A DNA stretch of 64,000 bases from Microbacterium trichothecenolyticum (GTDB taxonomy: Bacteria > Actinomycetota > Actinomycetes > Actinomycetales > Microbacteriaceae). The DNA lies in the NCBI RefSeq assembly GCF_000956465.1, contig NZ_JYJA01000035.1:62001-126000 (forward strand), written 5' to 3'. Below, piece by piece: positions 15,704 to 23,583 of the stretch. The position numbers and the translations under genes were made by a program. The notes under the pieces were generated by a model that had not been told where the DNA came from, made no database searches, and was given only the letters and a program-made list of their open reading frames with translations. Position 1 is the stretch's first letter, and every line of letters begins with the position of its first letter.

Positions 15704-16921
15704 CTACTCTGGCAGCGGCTCGTCGCGGTACAGGGCCTCGAAGGTGTCGAGCGTGCGCTTCATGTCGTGCACCTTGACGCCTTCGAGCGAGCACCGCTGC
15801 ATGCGCATGCGCTCCTCGGGCGACTGCGTCAGCACCGTCGTGAGCTTGGCGGCGAGGTCGTCGACGTCTCCGGGGCGGAACAGATACCCGTTCTCGCCGT
15901 CGTGGACGAGGTGGGGAAGCGCGACCGCGTCGGCGGCGACGATCGGCAGTCCCGACGCCATCGCCTCCATGGTCGCGATCGACTGCAGCTCGGCGATCGA
16001 GGCGATCACGAAGAGGCTCGCGTCGGTGAGCAGAGCCCGCAGCTCCTCGTCCGTCGTGTGGCCGTGGAAGAAGACGCGGTCGCCGAGCCCCAGCTCGGTG
16101 ACGAGCTGCTCGAGGTTGCGGCGCTGATCGCCCGAGCCCACGATGTCGAAGCGCACGTCGAGCGCCGGGTCGAGCTTCGCGATGGCGCGCAGCACGACGT
16201 CGATCTGCTTCTCGGTCGTGAGGCGCCCCACGAACACCAGACGGTGCGCGCCACGGGGCGTGAGGTCGGCCGTGTAATTCGACGCGTCGATGCCGCAGCT
16301 GACCGGGATGACGCCGTCGATGTCGATCGTGCGCTCGAGGAACTCGGCGGCCTTGCGCGTCGGGGTCGTGACCGCGCGCGTCATCTTGAACGTACGCTCG
16401 GCGTCCTCCCACGCGAGCTTGACCGCGTACTGCGTCCACGACGGCGGCAGCACGGTGAAGTCGAGCACGTTCTCCGCCATGACGTGGTTGGTCGCGACGA
16501 CCGGGATGCCGCGCTTGCGCGCCTCCCGCGTGAGGCCACGGCCGATCACGATGTGCGACTGGATGTGCACCACGTCGGGCTTGACCTCGTCGAGGACGCG
16601 GCGCGCATAGTGCTTCGACATGAACGGCATGACGAAGGTGAGCCAGTCGTGCGGGTACCAGCGCCACGACGGCAGCCGGTGCATCGTCATCGGCTGCCCC
16701 TCGATCACCTCGGTGAAGGTGCCGTGCTCGCGGTGCGTCTTGCTCGGTGCCATCACGTGCACCTCGTGGCCGCGCGCGACCATGCCGGCGGCGAGGCGCT
16801 CCGCGAAGCGGGCGGCGCCGTTCACGTGCGGGAGGAACGTGTCGGCGCCGTAGAGGATCGTCAGTGCGCGAGGACTCGCGGCGTCGGCGGGGGTGTCGTC
16901 GGGCGTCGCAGGATCGGTCAC
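15704..16921 (-). CDS. Glycosyltransferase, GT4 family
   Basis: 405 residues, GT-B fold. The N-terminus LTILYGADTFLPHVNGAARFAERLAAGMVARGHEVHV matches the glycogen/glycolipid-type GT4 start. The donor domain has LVFVGRLTTEKQIDVVLRAIAKL, FDIVGSGDQRRNLEQLV and ELQSIATMEAMASGLPIVAADAVALP. It resembles diacylglycerol or phosphatidylinositol glycosyltransferases of Gram-positive bacteria, but the acceptor is not certain. GTG 16921 is chosen as the first start giving a family-like N-terminus; no strong ribosome site is present. First gene of the two-gene operon. Confidence 0.87.
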   Translation of the reverse strand: MTDPATPDDTPADAASPRALTILYGADTFLPHVNGAARFAERLAAGMVARGHEVHVMAPSKTHREHGTFTEVIEGQPMTMHRLPSWRWYPHDWLTFVMPFMSKHYARRVLDEVKPDVVHIQSHIVIGRGLTREARKRGIPVVATNHVMAENVLDFTVLPPSWTQYAVKLAWEDAERTFKMTRAVTTPTRKAAEFLERTIDIDGVIPVSCGIDASNYTADLTPRGAHRLVFVGRLTTEKQIDVVLRAIAKLDPALDVRFDIVGSGDQRRNLEQLVTELGLGDRVFFHGHTTDEELRALLTDASLFVIASIAELQSIATMEAMASGLPIVAADAVALPHLVHDGENGYLFRPGDVDDLAAKLTTVLTQSPEERMRMQRCSLEGVKVHDMKRTLDTFEALYRDEPLPE

Positions 16922-17037
16922 GGGTTGGGGGCCTGTCTGTGCGGCGGGGGACGCGCGGCAGCGGCTGGCGCCACGCGCCCTCCACCCTACCCGAGGGCTT
17001 TCCGGGGGCTCCCCAGGAACGCGCCAGTGGAGGCACG

Positions 17038-17043
17038 TACCCT
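17038..17043 (+). promoter_or_regulatory. -10 box of a leaderless transcript
   Basis: TACCCT lies six bases before ATG 17050 of the hypothetical gene, and no ribosome site is present. Confidence 0.45.
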
Positions 17044-17049
17044 GGTCGC

Positions 17050-17691
17050 ATGCCCCGCCTGCAGGCCGACGCCGACCCGAACCTCTGGGTGCCCGTGACC
17101 GAATCGCTCGGCTTCCGCGGGCGCCGTCACCGCAAGACCGCGATACGGATGCTGCTGAATCAGGCGGGCGGCTTGATGATCGGCCCTGCGGGCGCGACGC
17201 CGATCGAGTCGTCGGGCGCCGCGAGCGGGCAGCCGCGCTCCGGGAACGGCTTCGCCGCCTGGGCGATGAGCCAGGCCGCACCGTTCCTCATGCGCAAGGC
17301 CGCGGGACGCGTGCTGGTGTGGGTCTGGAAGGCCGATGCCGAGCTCGTCGTCGTGATGGCGCAGGTGCAGCAGGCCACGAACGACCTCCGTGCCGCTCGC
17401 GCCATGATGCCGATGGAGTACGACGACACCGAGAGCTTCCGCAATCCGTACCTCGGCGTCGGCGAGAAGCTCGAGATGGCGCTCCCCTCCGATCAGCGCA
17501 CCCCTCCGTTCGCCACCTACACGTGGGACACCGGCACGCACTTCGTCACCGTCACCGCCGTCTGCTCCGATCGCGAGCGCTTCGGCACCGTGATCGGCAG
17601 CGTCGACGACCTCGCGCGCACGCTCCGTGTCGTGGACGACCTGACGGTCGGCGAGTCGCCCGAGGTGCTCCGCATCGAGCCGAAGAACTGA
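17050..17691 (+). CDS. Hypothetical protein
   Basis: 213 residues, not recognised. It is soluble overall. One Ala-rich amphipathic stretch (GFAAWAMSQAAPFLMRKAAGRVLVWVWKADAELVVVMAQVQQATNDL) could associate with membranes. The C-terminal part is beta-rich (TYTWDTGTHFVTVTAVCSDRERFGTVIGSVDDLARTLRV). The reading frame has normal high-GC3 codon use and a leaderless-type promoter, so it is a real gene. It lies 13 bp before the LLM oxidoreductase on the same strand and may be co-transcribed with it. Confidence 0.75.
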   Translation: MPRLQADADPNLWVPVTESLGFRGRRHRKTAIRMLLNQAGGLMIGPAGATPIESSGAASGQPRSGNGFAAWAMSQAAPFLMRKAAGRVLVWVWKADAELVVVMAQVQQATNDLRAARAMMPMEYDDTESFRNPYLGVGEKLEMALPSDQRTPPFATYTWDTGTHFVTVTAVCSDRERFGTVIGSVDDLARTLRVVDDLTVGESPEVLRIEPKN

Positions 17692-17704
17692 GAGGCTCTT
17701 CGAC

Positions 17705-18544
17705 GTGACTTCGTCGAGGCATCCCGCAGACCATCGTCCGTTGCGGATCGGCGTGCAGCTCGCGCCGCAGCACGGGTCGTACACCGCCTATCGTGATGCC
17801 GTGCTGCGCGCGGAGGAGCTCGGCGTCGACGTCGTCTTCAACTGGGACCACTTCTTCGCGCTCACCGAGCCGTTCGACGCCGCCCATTTCGAGGCGTGGA
17901 CTGTGCTCGCCGCGATGGCCGAGCAGACCGAGCGCGTCGAGTTCGGCCCGCTCGTCAACTGCAGCTCGTACCGCAACCCCGATCTGCAGGCCGACATGGC
18001 GCGCACCGTCGACCACATCAGCGCCCGCGCCACCGGGACGGGGCGGCTCATCTTCGGCACCGGCTCGGGGTGGGCGCAGCCCGACTACGACGCGTACGGC
18101 TACGAGTTCGGCACCGTCGGCTCGCGGCTCGACGACCTCGCCGAGGACCTCCCGCGCGTGCGCGCCCGCTGGGAGCGCCTGAACCCTCCGCCCACACGGC
18201 GGATCCCGATCCTCATCGGCGGTCAAGGCGAGCGCAAGACGCTGCGACTCGTGGCTCGGCACGCCGACATCTGGCACACCTTCACGAAACTCGACGACCT
18301 CCCCCGCAAGATCGGCGTGCTCCACGACTGGTGCGAGCGGGAAGGCCGCGACCCCGCCGGCATCGAGCTGTCGACCGGCTACACCGTGCGCGGATTCGGC
18401 CCGCTGCTCGAGGACGCGGATGCCGCGTCCCGCCTGTACGACCTCGGCTTCCGGCTGATCGTCCCGGCGATCGACGGACCCGACTACGACCTCGCGCCGG
18501 TGAAGGCGCTCCTGGAGTGGCGCGACCGGATCAACGGCGCCTGA
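17705..18544 (+). CDS. LLM class (F420-dependent) oxidoreductase
   Basis: 279 residues of the luciferase-like monooxygenase TIM-barrel family. It has RIGVQLAPQHGSYTAYRDAVLRAEELGVDVVFNWDH at the start, the central GRLIFGTGSGWAQPDYDAYGYEFG loop, and IPILIGGQGERKTLRLVARHADIWHTF. Actinobacterial members of this subgroup commonly use F420 as hydride carrier; that is family knowledge, not visible here. GTG 17705. It follows the hypothetical gene closely. Substrate unknown. Confidence 0.88.
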   Translation: MTSSRHPADHRPLRIGVQLAPQHGSYTAYRDAVLRAEELGVDVVFNWDHFFALTEPFDAAHFEAWTVLAAMAEQTERVEFGPLVNCSSYRNPDLQADMARTVDHISARATGTGRLIFGTGSGWAQPDYDAYGYEFGTVGSRLDDLAEDLPRVRARWERLNPPPTRRIPILIGGQGERKTLRLVARHADIWHTFTKLDDLPRKIGVLHDWCEREGRDPAGIELSTGYTVRGFGPLLEDADAASRLYDLGFRLIVPAIDGPDYDLAPVKALLEWRDRINGA

Positions 18545-18575
18545 CGGCGAACGCCCGATACGGTAGCCACGCCGA

Positions 18576-18581
18576 TATCGT
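18576..18581 (+). promoter_or_regulatory. Putative -10 box for the GAP-family gene
   Basis: TATCGT lies about 23 bases before ATG 18605, with an AGGAGG ribosome site between them. Confidence 0.4.
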
Positions 18582-18604
18582 TCGACGACCCCAGGAGGAC
18601 GCCC

Positions 18605-19276
18605 ATGGGCGCCGTCATCGGAGAGATCCTTCCCCTCGCCCTCGGTGTGGCGATCAGCCCGATCCCGATCATCGCGGCGATCCTCATGCTGCTGTCGCCG
18701 AAGGCGCGGGTCACGAGCGTCGGCTTCCTGCTCGGCTGGGTGCTGGGCATCGTGGTCGCGGTGACGGTGTTCACGCTGCTCTCGTCGATCCTCCCCGCGC
18801 AGGACGCGGATGCCTCGAAGCCGATCCAGGGCGTCATCCAGCTGCTCCTCGGCGCGGGGCTGCTCCTGCTCTCGCTCCGCCAGTGGCGTGGCCGGCCCAA
18901 GGCGGGCGAGGAGCCCCAGATGCCGACCTGGATGCAGGCGATCGACAAGGTCAGCCTTCCCGTCGCGTTGGGCCTCGGCTTCCTCCTCTCGGCGATCAAC
19001 CCGAAGAACCTCCTGATGGCCGCCGCGGCCGGCGTCGACATCGGGTCGGCGGGGCTCGAGGTCGGGTCGATCGTGCTCGTGATCGCGGTGTTCACGCTGA
19101 TCGCAGCATCCACCGTCCTCGTTCCGGTGGTCGGCTACCTCATCGCCGCCGAGAGGCTCCGCGGGCCGCTCGACGCGCTGCGCGTATGGCTCGGCAAGGA
19201 GAACGCGGTCATCATGGCGGTGCTGCTGCTGGTCATCGGCGTCTCGCTCATCGGCAAGGGCATCGGGTCGTTCTGA
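18605..19276 (+). CDS. GAP family (Sap, sulfolipid-addressing-like) membrane protein
   Basis: 223 residues with six predicted helices. It begins ILPLALGVAISPIPIIAAILMLLSPKARVTSVGFLLGWVLG and ends in a hydrophobic helix (VIMAVLLLVIGVSLIGKGI), the layout of the GAP / sulfolipid-1-addressing family related to LysE-type exporters. The conserved half-repeat is seen again as LPVALGLGFLLSAINPKNLLMAAAAG. Role is probably lipid or small-molecule export; the substrate is unknown. A perfect AGGAGG precedes ATG 18605. Confidence 0.85.
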   Translation: MGAVIGEILPLALGVAISPIPIIAAILMLLSPKARVTSVGFLLGWVLGIVVAVTVFTLLSSILPAQDADASKPIQGVIQLLLGAGLLLLSLRQWRGRPKAGEEPQMPTWMQAIDKVSLPVALGLGFLLSAINPKNLLMAAAAGVDIGSAGLEVGSIVLVIAVFTLIAASTVLVPVVGYLIAAERLRGPLDALRVWLGKENAVIMAVLLLVIGVSLIGKGIGSF

Positions 19277-19289
19277 CTCCGCGCCGGGC

Positions 19290-19295
19290 TACGGT
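19290..19295 (+). promoter_or_regulatory. -10 box of a leaderless FGE transcript
   Basis: TACGGT lies six bases before GTG 19302. Confidence 0.45.
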
Positions 19296-19301
19296 GGAGC
19301 G

Positions 19302-20216
19302 GTGACGGCGGCGACCCACGACCAAGTGCTCCTCGACGGCGGCGTGTTCCGCATGGGGTCGGACGAGTTCTACCCCGACGAGCAGCCCGTGCACGAGCGC
19401 AGGATCGGACCGTTCCGCATCGACAGGTACGCCGTCACCAACGCGCAGTACGCCGTGTTCGTCGACGACACCGGCTACGTGACGGTCGCCGAGCGCGAGC
19501 TCGACCCGGCCGCGTTCGAGGGCGCGGATCCCGCCGACCTCGTCCCGGGCGCGATGGTGTTCACTCCGACTCCGGGCCCCGTCGACCTCCGTGACTGGCG
19601 CAACTGGTGGCGCTGGCAGCCGGGCGCGTTCTGGCGCCGGCCGTTCGGACCCGAGTCTTCGATCGACGAGCGGCTGCAGCATCCGGTCGTCCACGTCGCC
19701 TTCGAGGATGCGACCGCGTATGCCGAATGGGCCGGGCTGCGCCTGCCCACCGAGGCCGAGCACGAGTACGCCGCGCGCGGCGGGCTCGAGGGCGCGCGGT
19801 TCGCGTGGGGCGACGAGCCCTACCCGGGCGGCGTCGCGCAGGCGAACTCGTGGCTCGGCCGCTTCCCCTACGACAACCAGGGCGTCGGGGATGCCGCACC
19901 CGTCGGCTCGTACGAGCCCAACGGCTACGGGCTCTACGACATGACCGGCAACGTGTGGGAGTGGACGACCGACTACTACACGCCTCGCCACCTGCGCCTG
20001 TCGGACAAGCCGGTCGACGCCGGCAGGCGCGCGAACCTGCTCGCCGCGGCGAGCGCGCAGGACGGCTTCCCGTCGATCCCGCGCCGCGTGCTCAAAGGCG
20101 GCTCGCACCTGTGCTCGCCCGACTACTGCCTGCGTTTCCGACCCGCCGCGCGCTCCCCTCAGGCCGAGGACACCGGCATGTCGCACATCGGCTTCCGCTG
20201 CGCCTCCGACGCCTGA
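19302..20216 (+). CDS. Formylglycine-generating enzyme (sulfatase maturation, copper type)
   Basis: 304 residues of the SUMF1/FGE fold. It has FRMGSDEFYPDEQPVHERRIGPFRIDRYAVTNAQYA at the start, LRLPTEAEHEYAARGG in the middle, NVWEWTTDYYTP, and GGSHLCSPDYCLRFRPAARSPQ near the end. Cys271 and Cys276 in HLCSPDYC match the copper(I)-binding active-site pair of true aerobic FGEs such as that of Streptomyces coelicolor. These oxidise a sulfatase Cys in C-x-P-x-R to formylglycine. This makes it more than a generic SUMF1-domain protein. No sulfatase gene is visible in the window. Confidence 0.9.
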   Translation: MTAATHDQVLLDGGVFRMGSDEFYPDEQPVHERRIGPFRIDRYAVTNAQYAVFVDDTGYVTVAERELDPAAFEGADPADLVPGAMVFTPTPGPVDLRDWRNWWRWQPGAFWRRPFGPESSIDERLQHPVVHVAFEDATAYAEWAGLRLPTEAEHEYAARGGLEGARFAWGDEPYPGGVAQANSWLGRFPYDNQGVGDAAPVGSYEPNGYGLYDMTGNVWEWTTDYYTPRHLRLSDKPVDAGRRANLLAAASAQDGFPSIPRRVLKGGSHLCSPDYCLRFRPAARSPQAEDTGMSHIGFRCASDA

Positions 20217-20363
20217 CCCAGTCCCCGCTCCCCGCTCGTCGAGCGAGCGAAGCGAGACGAAACGCGCCGAACGCGGCCCGCACGCCGGCCCGCTGACCCA
20301 GTCTCCACTCCCCGCTCGTTGAGCGAGACGAAACGCGCCGAGCGCGGCCCGCACGCCGGCCCG
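20213..20363. repeat. Two tandem 71-80 bp direct repeats (GAGCGAAGCGAGACGAAACG type)
   Basis: Unit 1 (20213-20292) and unit 2 (20293-20363) are nearly identical, starting CTGACCCAGT and ending CACGCCGGCCCG. Unit 2 lacks 9 bp of the GAGCGAGCGAAGCGAGACG stretch. A third start (CTGACCC) follows at 20364. The core word is, from memory, a common intergenic repeat in Microbacteriaceae. The first copy begins on the FGE stop. Confidence 0.75.
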
Positions 20364-20587
20364 CTGACCCTCACTCCGCCGGCGGGAAGACCTCGGACCA
20401 GTCGTCGCGCACGCTCACCACGGTGAAACCATGAGGCATCCGTCCACCTCCGCGTTTCAGGACGTCAGCGCACACCGCGCACCCGAGAGGCGCGAGGCGA
20501 AGCGCGAGACGCGACATCCGCGACGCGCCGCGGAATCACGCGCTTCGAACGACGCGCTGCCGCGTCCGGCGGTGCCACACTGCTCTC
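20364..20587. other. Intergenic remainder before cls
   Basis: Together with the direct repeats this makes a 371-bp gap. On the minus strand an open frame of 22 codons (20439 to 20371, ending VRDDWSEVFPPAE) has protein-like codon use and could be the remnant of a decayed gene end. A GAGGCATCCGTCC word lies at its start. A CACACT box at 20576-20581 lies six bases before the cls GTG. I see nothing else. Confidence 0.35.
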
Positions 20588-22063
20588 GTGGGGTCTCTCT
20601 TCTTCGCCAACCTGTCCTGGTCGCTCGCCGTGCTGGTGCACGCCGCGATCGTCGTCACCGCGCTCATCGTCATCCCGCGCGGGCGAAAGCCCACGGCGGC
20701 GATGGCGTGGATCCTGCTCATCGTCGTCCTCCCCGGCGTCGGGGTGGTGCTCTATCTCGTCATCGGCAACTACCGGCTACCGCAGAAGAGACGTGCCGAA
20801 CAGGCGCACATCGACGAGATCATCCGCAGCCGGGTGGCCGCAGGCGCGCTGGACGAGACGGATGCCTCGTGGCCGCGGTGGTTCCAGCGCGTGGTGCAGC
20901 AGAACCAGAACTTGACGGCGCTTCCCGCCTCGTCGGGCAACGAGGCGACGCTCCTGCCGCACTACCAGGAGTCGATCGACACGATGGCCGCCGAGGTCGA
21001 CACGGCGAAGGACTTCGTGCACATCGAGTTCTTCATCGTCGGATGGGACGACACCACCCGCGGATTCTTCGCGGCGATGGAGCGTGCTGTCGCCCGCGGC
21101 GTCACCGTGCGCCTGCTGGCCGACTACGTGGCGACCAAGAAGGTGGCCGACAGCGACAAGATGCTGGCCGAGCTCGACCGCATCGGCGTGAAATGGGCGT
21201 GGATGCTCCCGGTCGAACCCTTCAAGGGCAAGTACCAGCGCCCCGACCTGCGCAACCACCGCAAGATCGTCGTGGTCGACGGACGCGTCGCGTTCATGGG
21301 CTCGCAGAACCTCATCGCACGGCATTACGACTCGCCCAAGAACATCAAGCGCGGCCTCAAGTGGCAGGAGCTCATGACACGGCTGACCGGCCCGGTCGTG
21401 GCATCCGTCAACACCGTCTTCCTGTCGGACTGGCTCATCGAGACCGGCGAGGATCTGTCGCAGACGGCCCACGTGCCGGCGGCGCAGCTGCCGGTGTCCA
21501 CGGCGCCCGATGCGCTGCAGTGCCAGGTCATCCCGAGCGGACCGGGCTACGACACCGAGAACAACCTGCGGCTGTTCCTGTCGCTCATCTACGGCGCGAC
21601 CGAGAAGGTCATCTTGACGAGCCCGTACTTCGTGCCCGACGAGGCGATGGTCTACGCCATCACGAGCGCCTGTCAGCGCGGCCTCGAGGTGCAGCTGTTC
21701 GTGTCCGAGATCGGCGACCAGTTCATGGTGTGGCACGCGCAGCGGTCGTACTACCAGGTGCTCCTCGAGGCGGGCGTGCGGATCTTCCTGTACCCGGAGC
21801 CGTTCATCCTGCACTCGAAGCACTTCTCGATCGACGACGACATCGCCGTCATCGGCTCGAGCAACATGGACATCCGCTCGTTCAGCCTCAACAGCGAGGT
21901 CTCCCTCATGGTCCGCGGCGAGTCCTTCGTCGCCGGCATGCGCGAGGTCGAGCAGGCCTACCGCGACGCCGGCCGCGAGCTCACCCTCGAGGAGTGGCGC
22001 CGCGAGCCCGCCAAGGCCACGTTCCTCGACGGCCTGATGCGCCTCACCTCTGCCCTCAACTGA
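20588..22063 (+). CDS. cls: Cardiolipin synthase (phospholipase D family)
   Basis: 491 residues. Two N-terminal transmembrane helices lead into two PLD catalytic motifs: H224-x-K226-x4-D231 (HRKIVVVDGRVAFMGSQN) and H409-x-K411-x4-D416 (HSKHFSIDDDIAVIGSSN). This is the ClsA/ClsB bacterial type that joins phosphatidylglycerol units into cardiolipin. GTG 20588 lies six bases after CACACT, so it may be leaderless. A strong hairpin follows the stop at 22072-22104. Confidence 0.93.
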   Translation: MGSLFFANLSWSLAVLVHAAIVVTALIVIPRGRKPTAAMAWILLIVVLPGVGVVLYLVIGNYRLPQKRRAEQAHIDEIIRSRVAAGALDETDASWPRWFQRVVQQNQNLTALPASSGNEATLLPHYQESIDTMAAEVDTAKDFVHIEFFIVGWDDTTRGFFAAMERAVARGVTVRLLADYVATKKVADSDKMLAELDRIGVKWAWMLPVEPFKGKYQRPDLRNHRKIVVVDGRVAFMGSQNLIARHYDSPKNIKRGLKWQELMTRLTGPVVASVNTVFLSDWLIETGEDLSQTAHVPAAQLPVSTAPDALQCQVIPSGPGYDTENNLRLFLSLIYGATEKVILTSPYFVPDEAMVYAITSACQRGLEVQLFVSEIGDQFMVWHAQRSYYQVLLEAGVRIFLYPEPFILHSKHFSIDDDIAVIGSSNMDIRSFSLNSEVSLMVRGESFVAGMREVEQAYRDAGRELTLEEWRREPAKATFLDGLMRLTSALN

Positions 22064-22071
22064 GGTTTCCG

Positions 22072-22104
22072 GGGACGGATGCCTCGGCCCGAGGCATCCG
22101 TCCC
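22072..22104. terminator. GGATGCCTC terminator hairpin after cls
   Basis: GGGACGGATGCCTC (22072-22085), loop GGCCC, GAGGCATCCGTCCC (22091-22104): a perfect 14-bp stem 8 bp after the stop, with the same core as the hairpin at 23584-23612. Confidence 0.75.
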
Positions 22105-22134
22105 TTCTCGTGTGTACGCCGGCGGCGTCACCTT

Positions 22135-22218
22135 CTCCTCATTTGAGGACCATGGCCGAGATGAGGTCGACTCTCGCCGATCCCGTCCTCATCTCGGCAG
22201 AAATCCTCAGTTGAGGAG
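22135..22218. repeat. 84-bp nested inverted repeat, copy B
   Basis: Arms 22135-22166 and 22187-22218 (32 bp each) flank a 20-bp centre. The inner 12 bp (CCTCATCTCGGC) and the outer TCCTCA and TGAGGAG parts pair, while a 5-bp stretch between them does not. Each outer end is a TCCTCA-NN-TGAGGA palindrome. Same layout as copy A. Confidence 0.8.
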
Positions 22219-22339
22219 CAGGCGTGGGCGTCAGTCACCGCTCGATTTCACCTCCTCCCCAGGGCGCACATAGCGGCGGTTCTCACCGGATCGCCGTCGG
22301 CGCGGTGAGTCCACGGCGCGAGGCATCCACCCTGAATCG

Positions 22340-23211
22340 ATGAGGACAGGGACTTCGGAGCCGGCGTGGATGCAGCGGCTGCAGGCGCAGAACGGGATCG
22401 CCCGCCAGTCAGCCCTCCTCGGCAGGGACACCAACAAAAGAGATCTGGCCGATGCGGTCGCAGAAGGGTCTCTCTCGCGAATCCGCCGATCTGGCTGGCG
22501 CTGCCAGGCGCGGATCCGCAGCTGGTCGCCGCCGCACGCGCAGGAGTCGTTCTGGGGTGCATCACGCGGGCTCAACGGCTCGGATTGTGGGTGCACGGCG
22601 ACACTGCACGGCCGCACGTCTGCGCTCCGCCGAGCTCTGGAGGCGTGCGGCCGGAACTGGAGCAGAGCACAGGACGTCCGAAAGCGATCACCCACTGGTT
22701 CGTACCCGTCGTCGCTCGCACGCCGCATGTGCTCGAAGACGGGATCGAGAACACCCTCGTGGCGGTCGCGCAGTGTCAACCCTTCGAACACGCTCTTGCC
22801 GTGTGGGAGTCTGCGCTCAACAAGGGCCTGGTCGACCGCGACGTGCTCGCGCGCCTCAGACTGCCTGGCCGTGCCCGCGACATCCTCTCCGAGGCGACGC
22901 CCTTCGCCGACTCGGGGCTCGAGACCATCGTGCCGCGACGGCTGCGCTGGCTCCGGCTGCGGATCCTCCACCAGATCTGGCTTCACGGCCATCGTGTCGA
23001 CTTCCTCATCGGCGACCGGCTTGTTCTGCAGATCGACGGTGGCCACCATGTCGGCCCCCAGCGCGAGTCCGACAACCGACATGATGCCGAGCTCATGCTC
23101 CGCGGCTACCACGTGATCCGCGTCGGCTACACCCAGGTCATGGATGACTGGCCCTCTGTCCAGCAGCTCGTGATGAACGCCGTCGCCCAGGGACTGCACC
23201 TCGCTCGCTGA
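22340..23211 (+). pseudogene. Frameshifted AbiEi-like wHTH / DUF559 endonuclease-fold gene
   Basis: Two frames are needed to read one protein. From ATG 22340 (or 22370) the first frame gives a winged-helix start of the AbiEi antitoxin type (NGIARQSALLGRDTNKRDLADAVAEGSLSRIRRSGW) and then turns to noise near 22497. The next frame takes over with ALPGADPQLVAAARAGVVLGCITRAQRLGLWVHGD and ends in a Vsr/DUF559-like nuclease fold (LETIVPRRLRWLRLRILHQI, VDFLIGDRLVLQIDGGHH, LMLRGYHVIRVGYTQV). Intact relatives read RRGWYALPGADP across this point, so about one codon plus one base is lost. Most likely a pseudogene, unless a sequencing error explains it. A free C-terminal ORF from 22366 or later could still be made. 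Confidence 0.7.
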
Positions 23212-23276
23212 GGCCGGGATCCCACCGCGGCTCGGCGCCGTCAGCAGGGCCGTGCCCCGGCGCACTGACGAGCGAG

Positions 23277-23360
23277 CTCCTCAGTTGAGGAGCTGCACCC
23301 AGATGCGGAGTCTTCCGGGGCCGACGATCCTCCACTCGGCGTCGCTCCTCGATTGAGGAC
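23277..23360. repeat. 84-bp nested inverted repeat, copy C (diverged)
   Basis: Arms 23277-23308 and 23329-23360 flank a 20-bp centre. The outer palindromes are TCCTCAGTTGAGGA and TCCTCGATTGAGGA. The inner arm parts pair only partly, so this copy has decayed compared with copies A and B but keeps the 32-20-32 geometry. Confidence 0.65.
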
Positions 23361-23380
23361 GATCGCGCGCGGCCGCCGGA

Positions 23381-23440
23381 GCGGCGGAACGTCGCACCGC
23401 GGGCCGGGGAGCGGCGGAACGTCGCACCGCGGGCCGGGGA
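23381..23440. repeat. 30-bp perfect tandem duplication
   Basis: The 30-bp unit starting GCGGCGGAACGTCGCACC occurs twice without change, at 23381-23410 and 23411-23440, between copies C and D of the nested repeat. Confidence 0.85.
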
Positions 23441-23451
23441 CTCAAATCCGC

Positions 23452-23533
23452 TTCCTCGAACGAGGATGCGCCGAGATGCGGAGCATCCGTCCCTGTGCGG
23501 TCCTCGACTCGGCAGCGCTCCTCAATTGAGGAG
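23452..23533. repeat. Nested inverted repeat, copy D (82 bp)
   Basis: The left arm 23452-23481 is 2 bp shorter than in copies A and B. The centre is 20 bp (23482-23501), and the right arm runs 23502-23533. Outer palindromes are TCCTCGAACGAGGA and TCCTCAATTGAGGA. The inner CCGAGATG/CTCGGC parts pair as in copy B. Confidence 0.65.
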
Positions 23534-23583
23534 GGGGAAGGGCTGCGCGCCACACAGGATGCGCGGCGCACACGAGATGTGAA

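Noticed and set aside
14229-17098. Long open frames (about 900 codons) on both strands across the two glycosyltransferases
   Set aside because: They run through both intact GT4 genes and the gap between them; the sequences are low-complexity shadows.
20371-20439. A 22-codon minus-strand ORF as a real gene
   Set aside because: Too short and without a ribosome site; kept only as a possible remnant in the intergenic entry.
22231-23265. A minus-strand frame over the frameshifted AbiEi/DUF559-type gene
   Set aside because: Family-like sequence is found only on the plus strand; the minus frame shows no recognisable domain.
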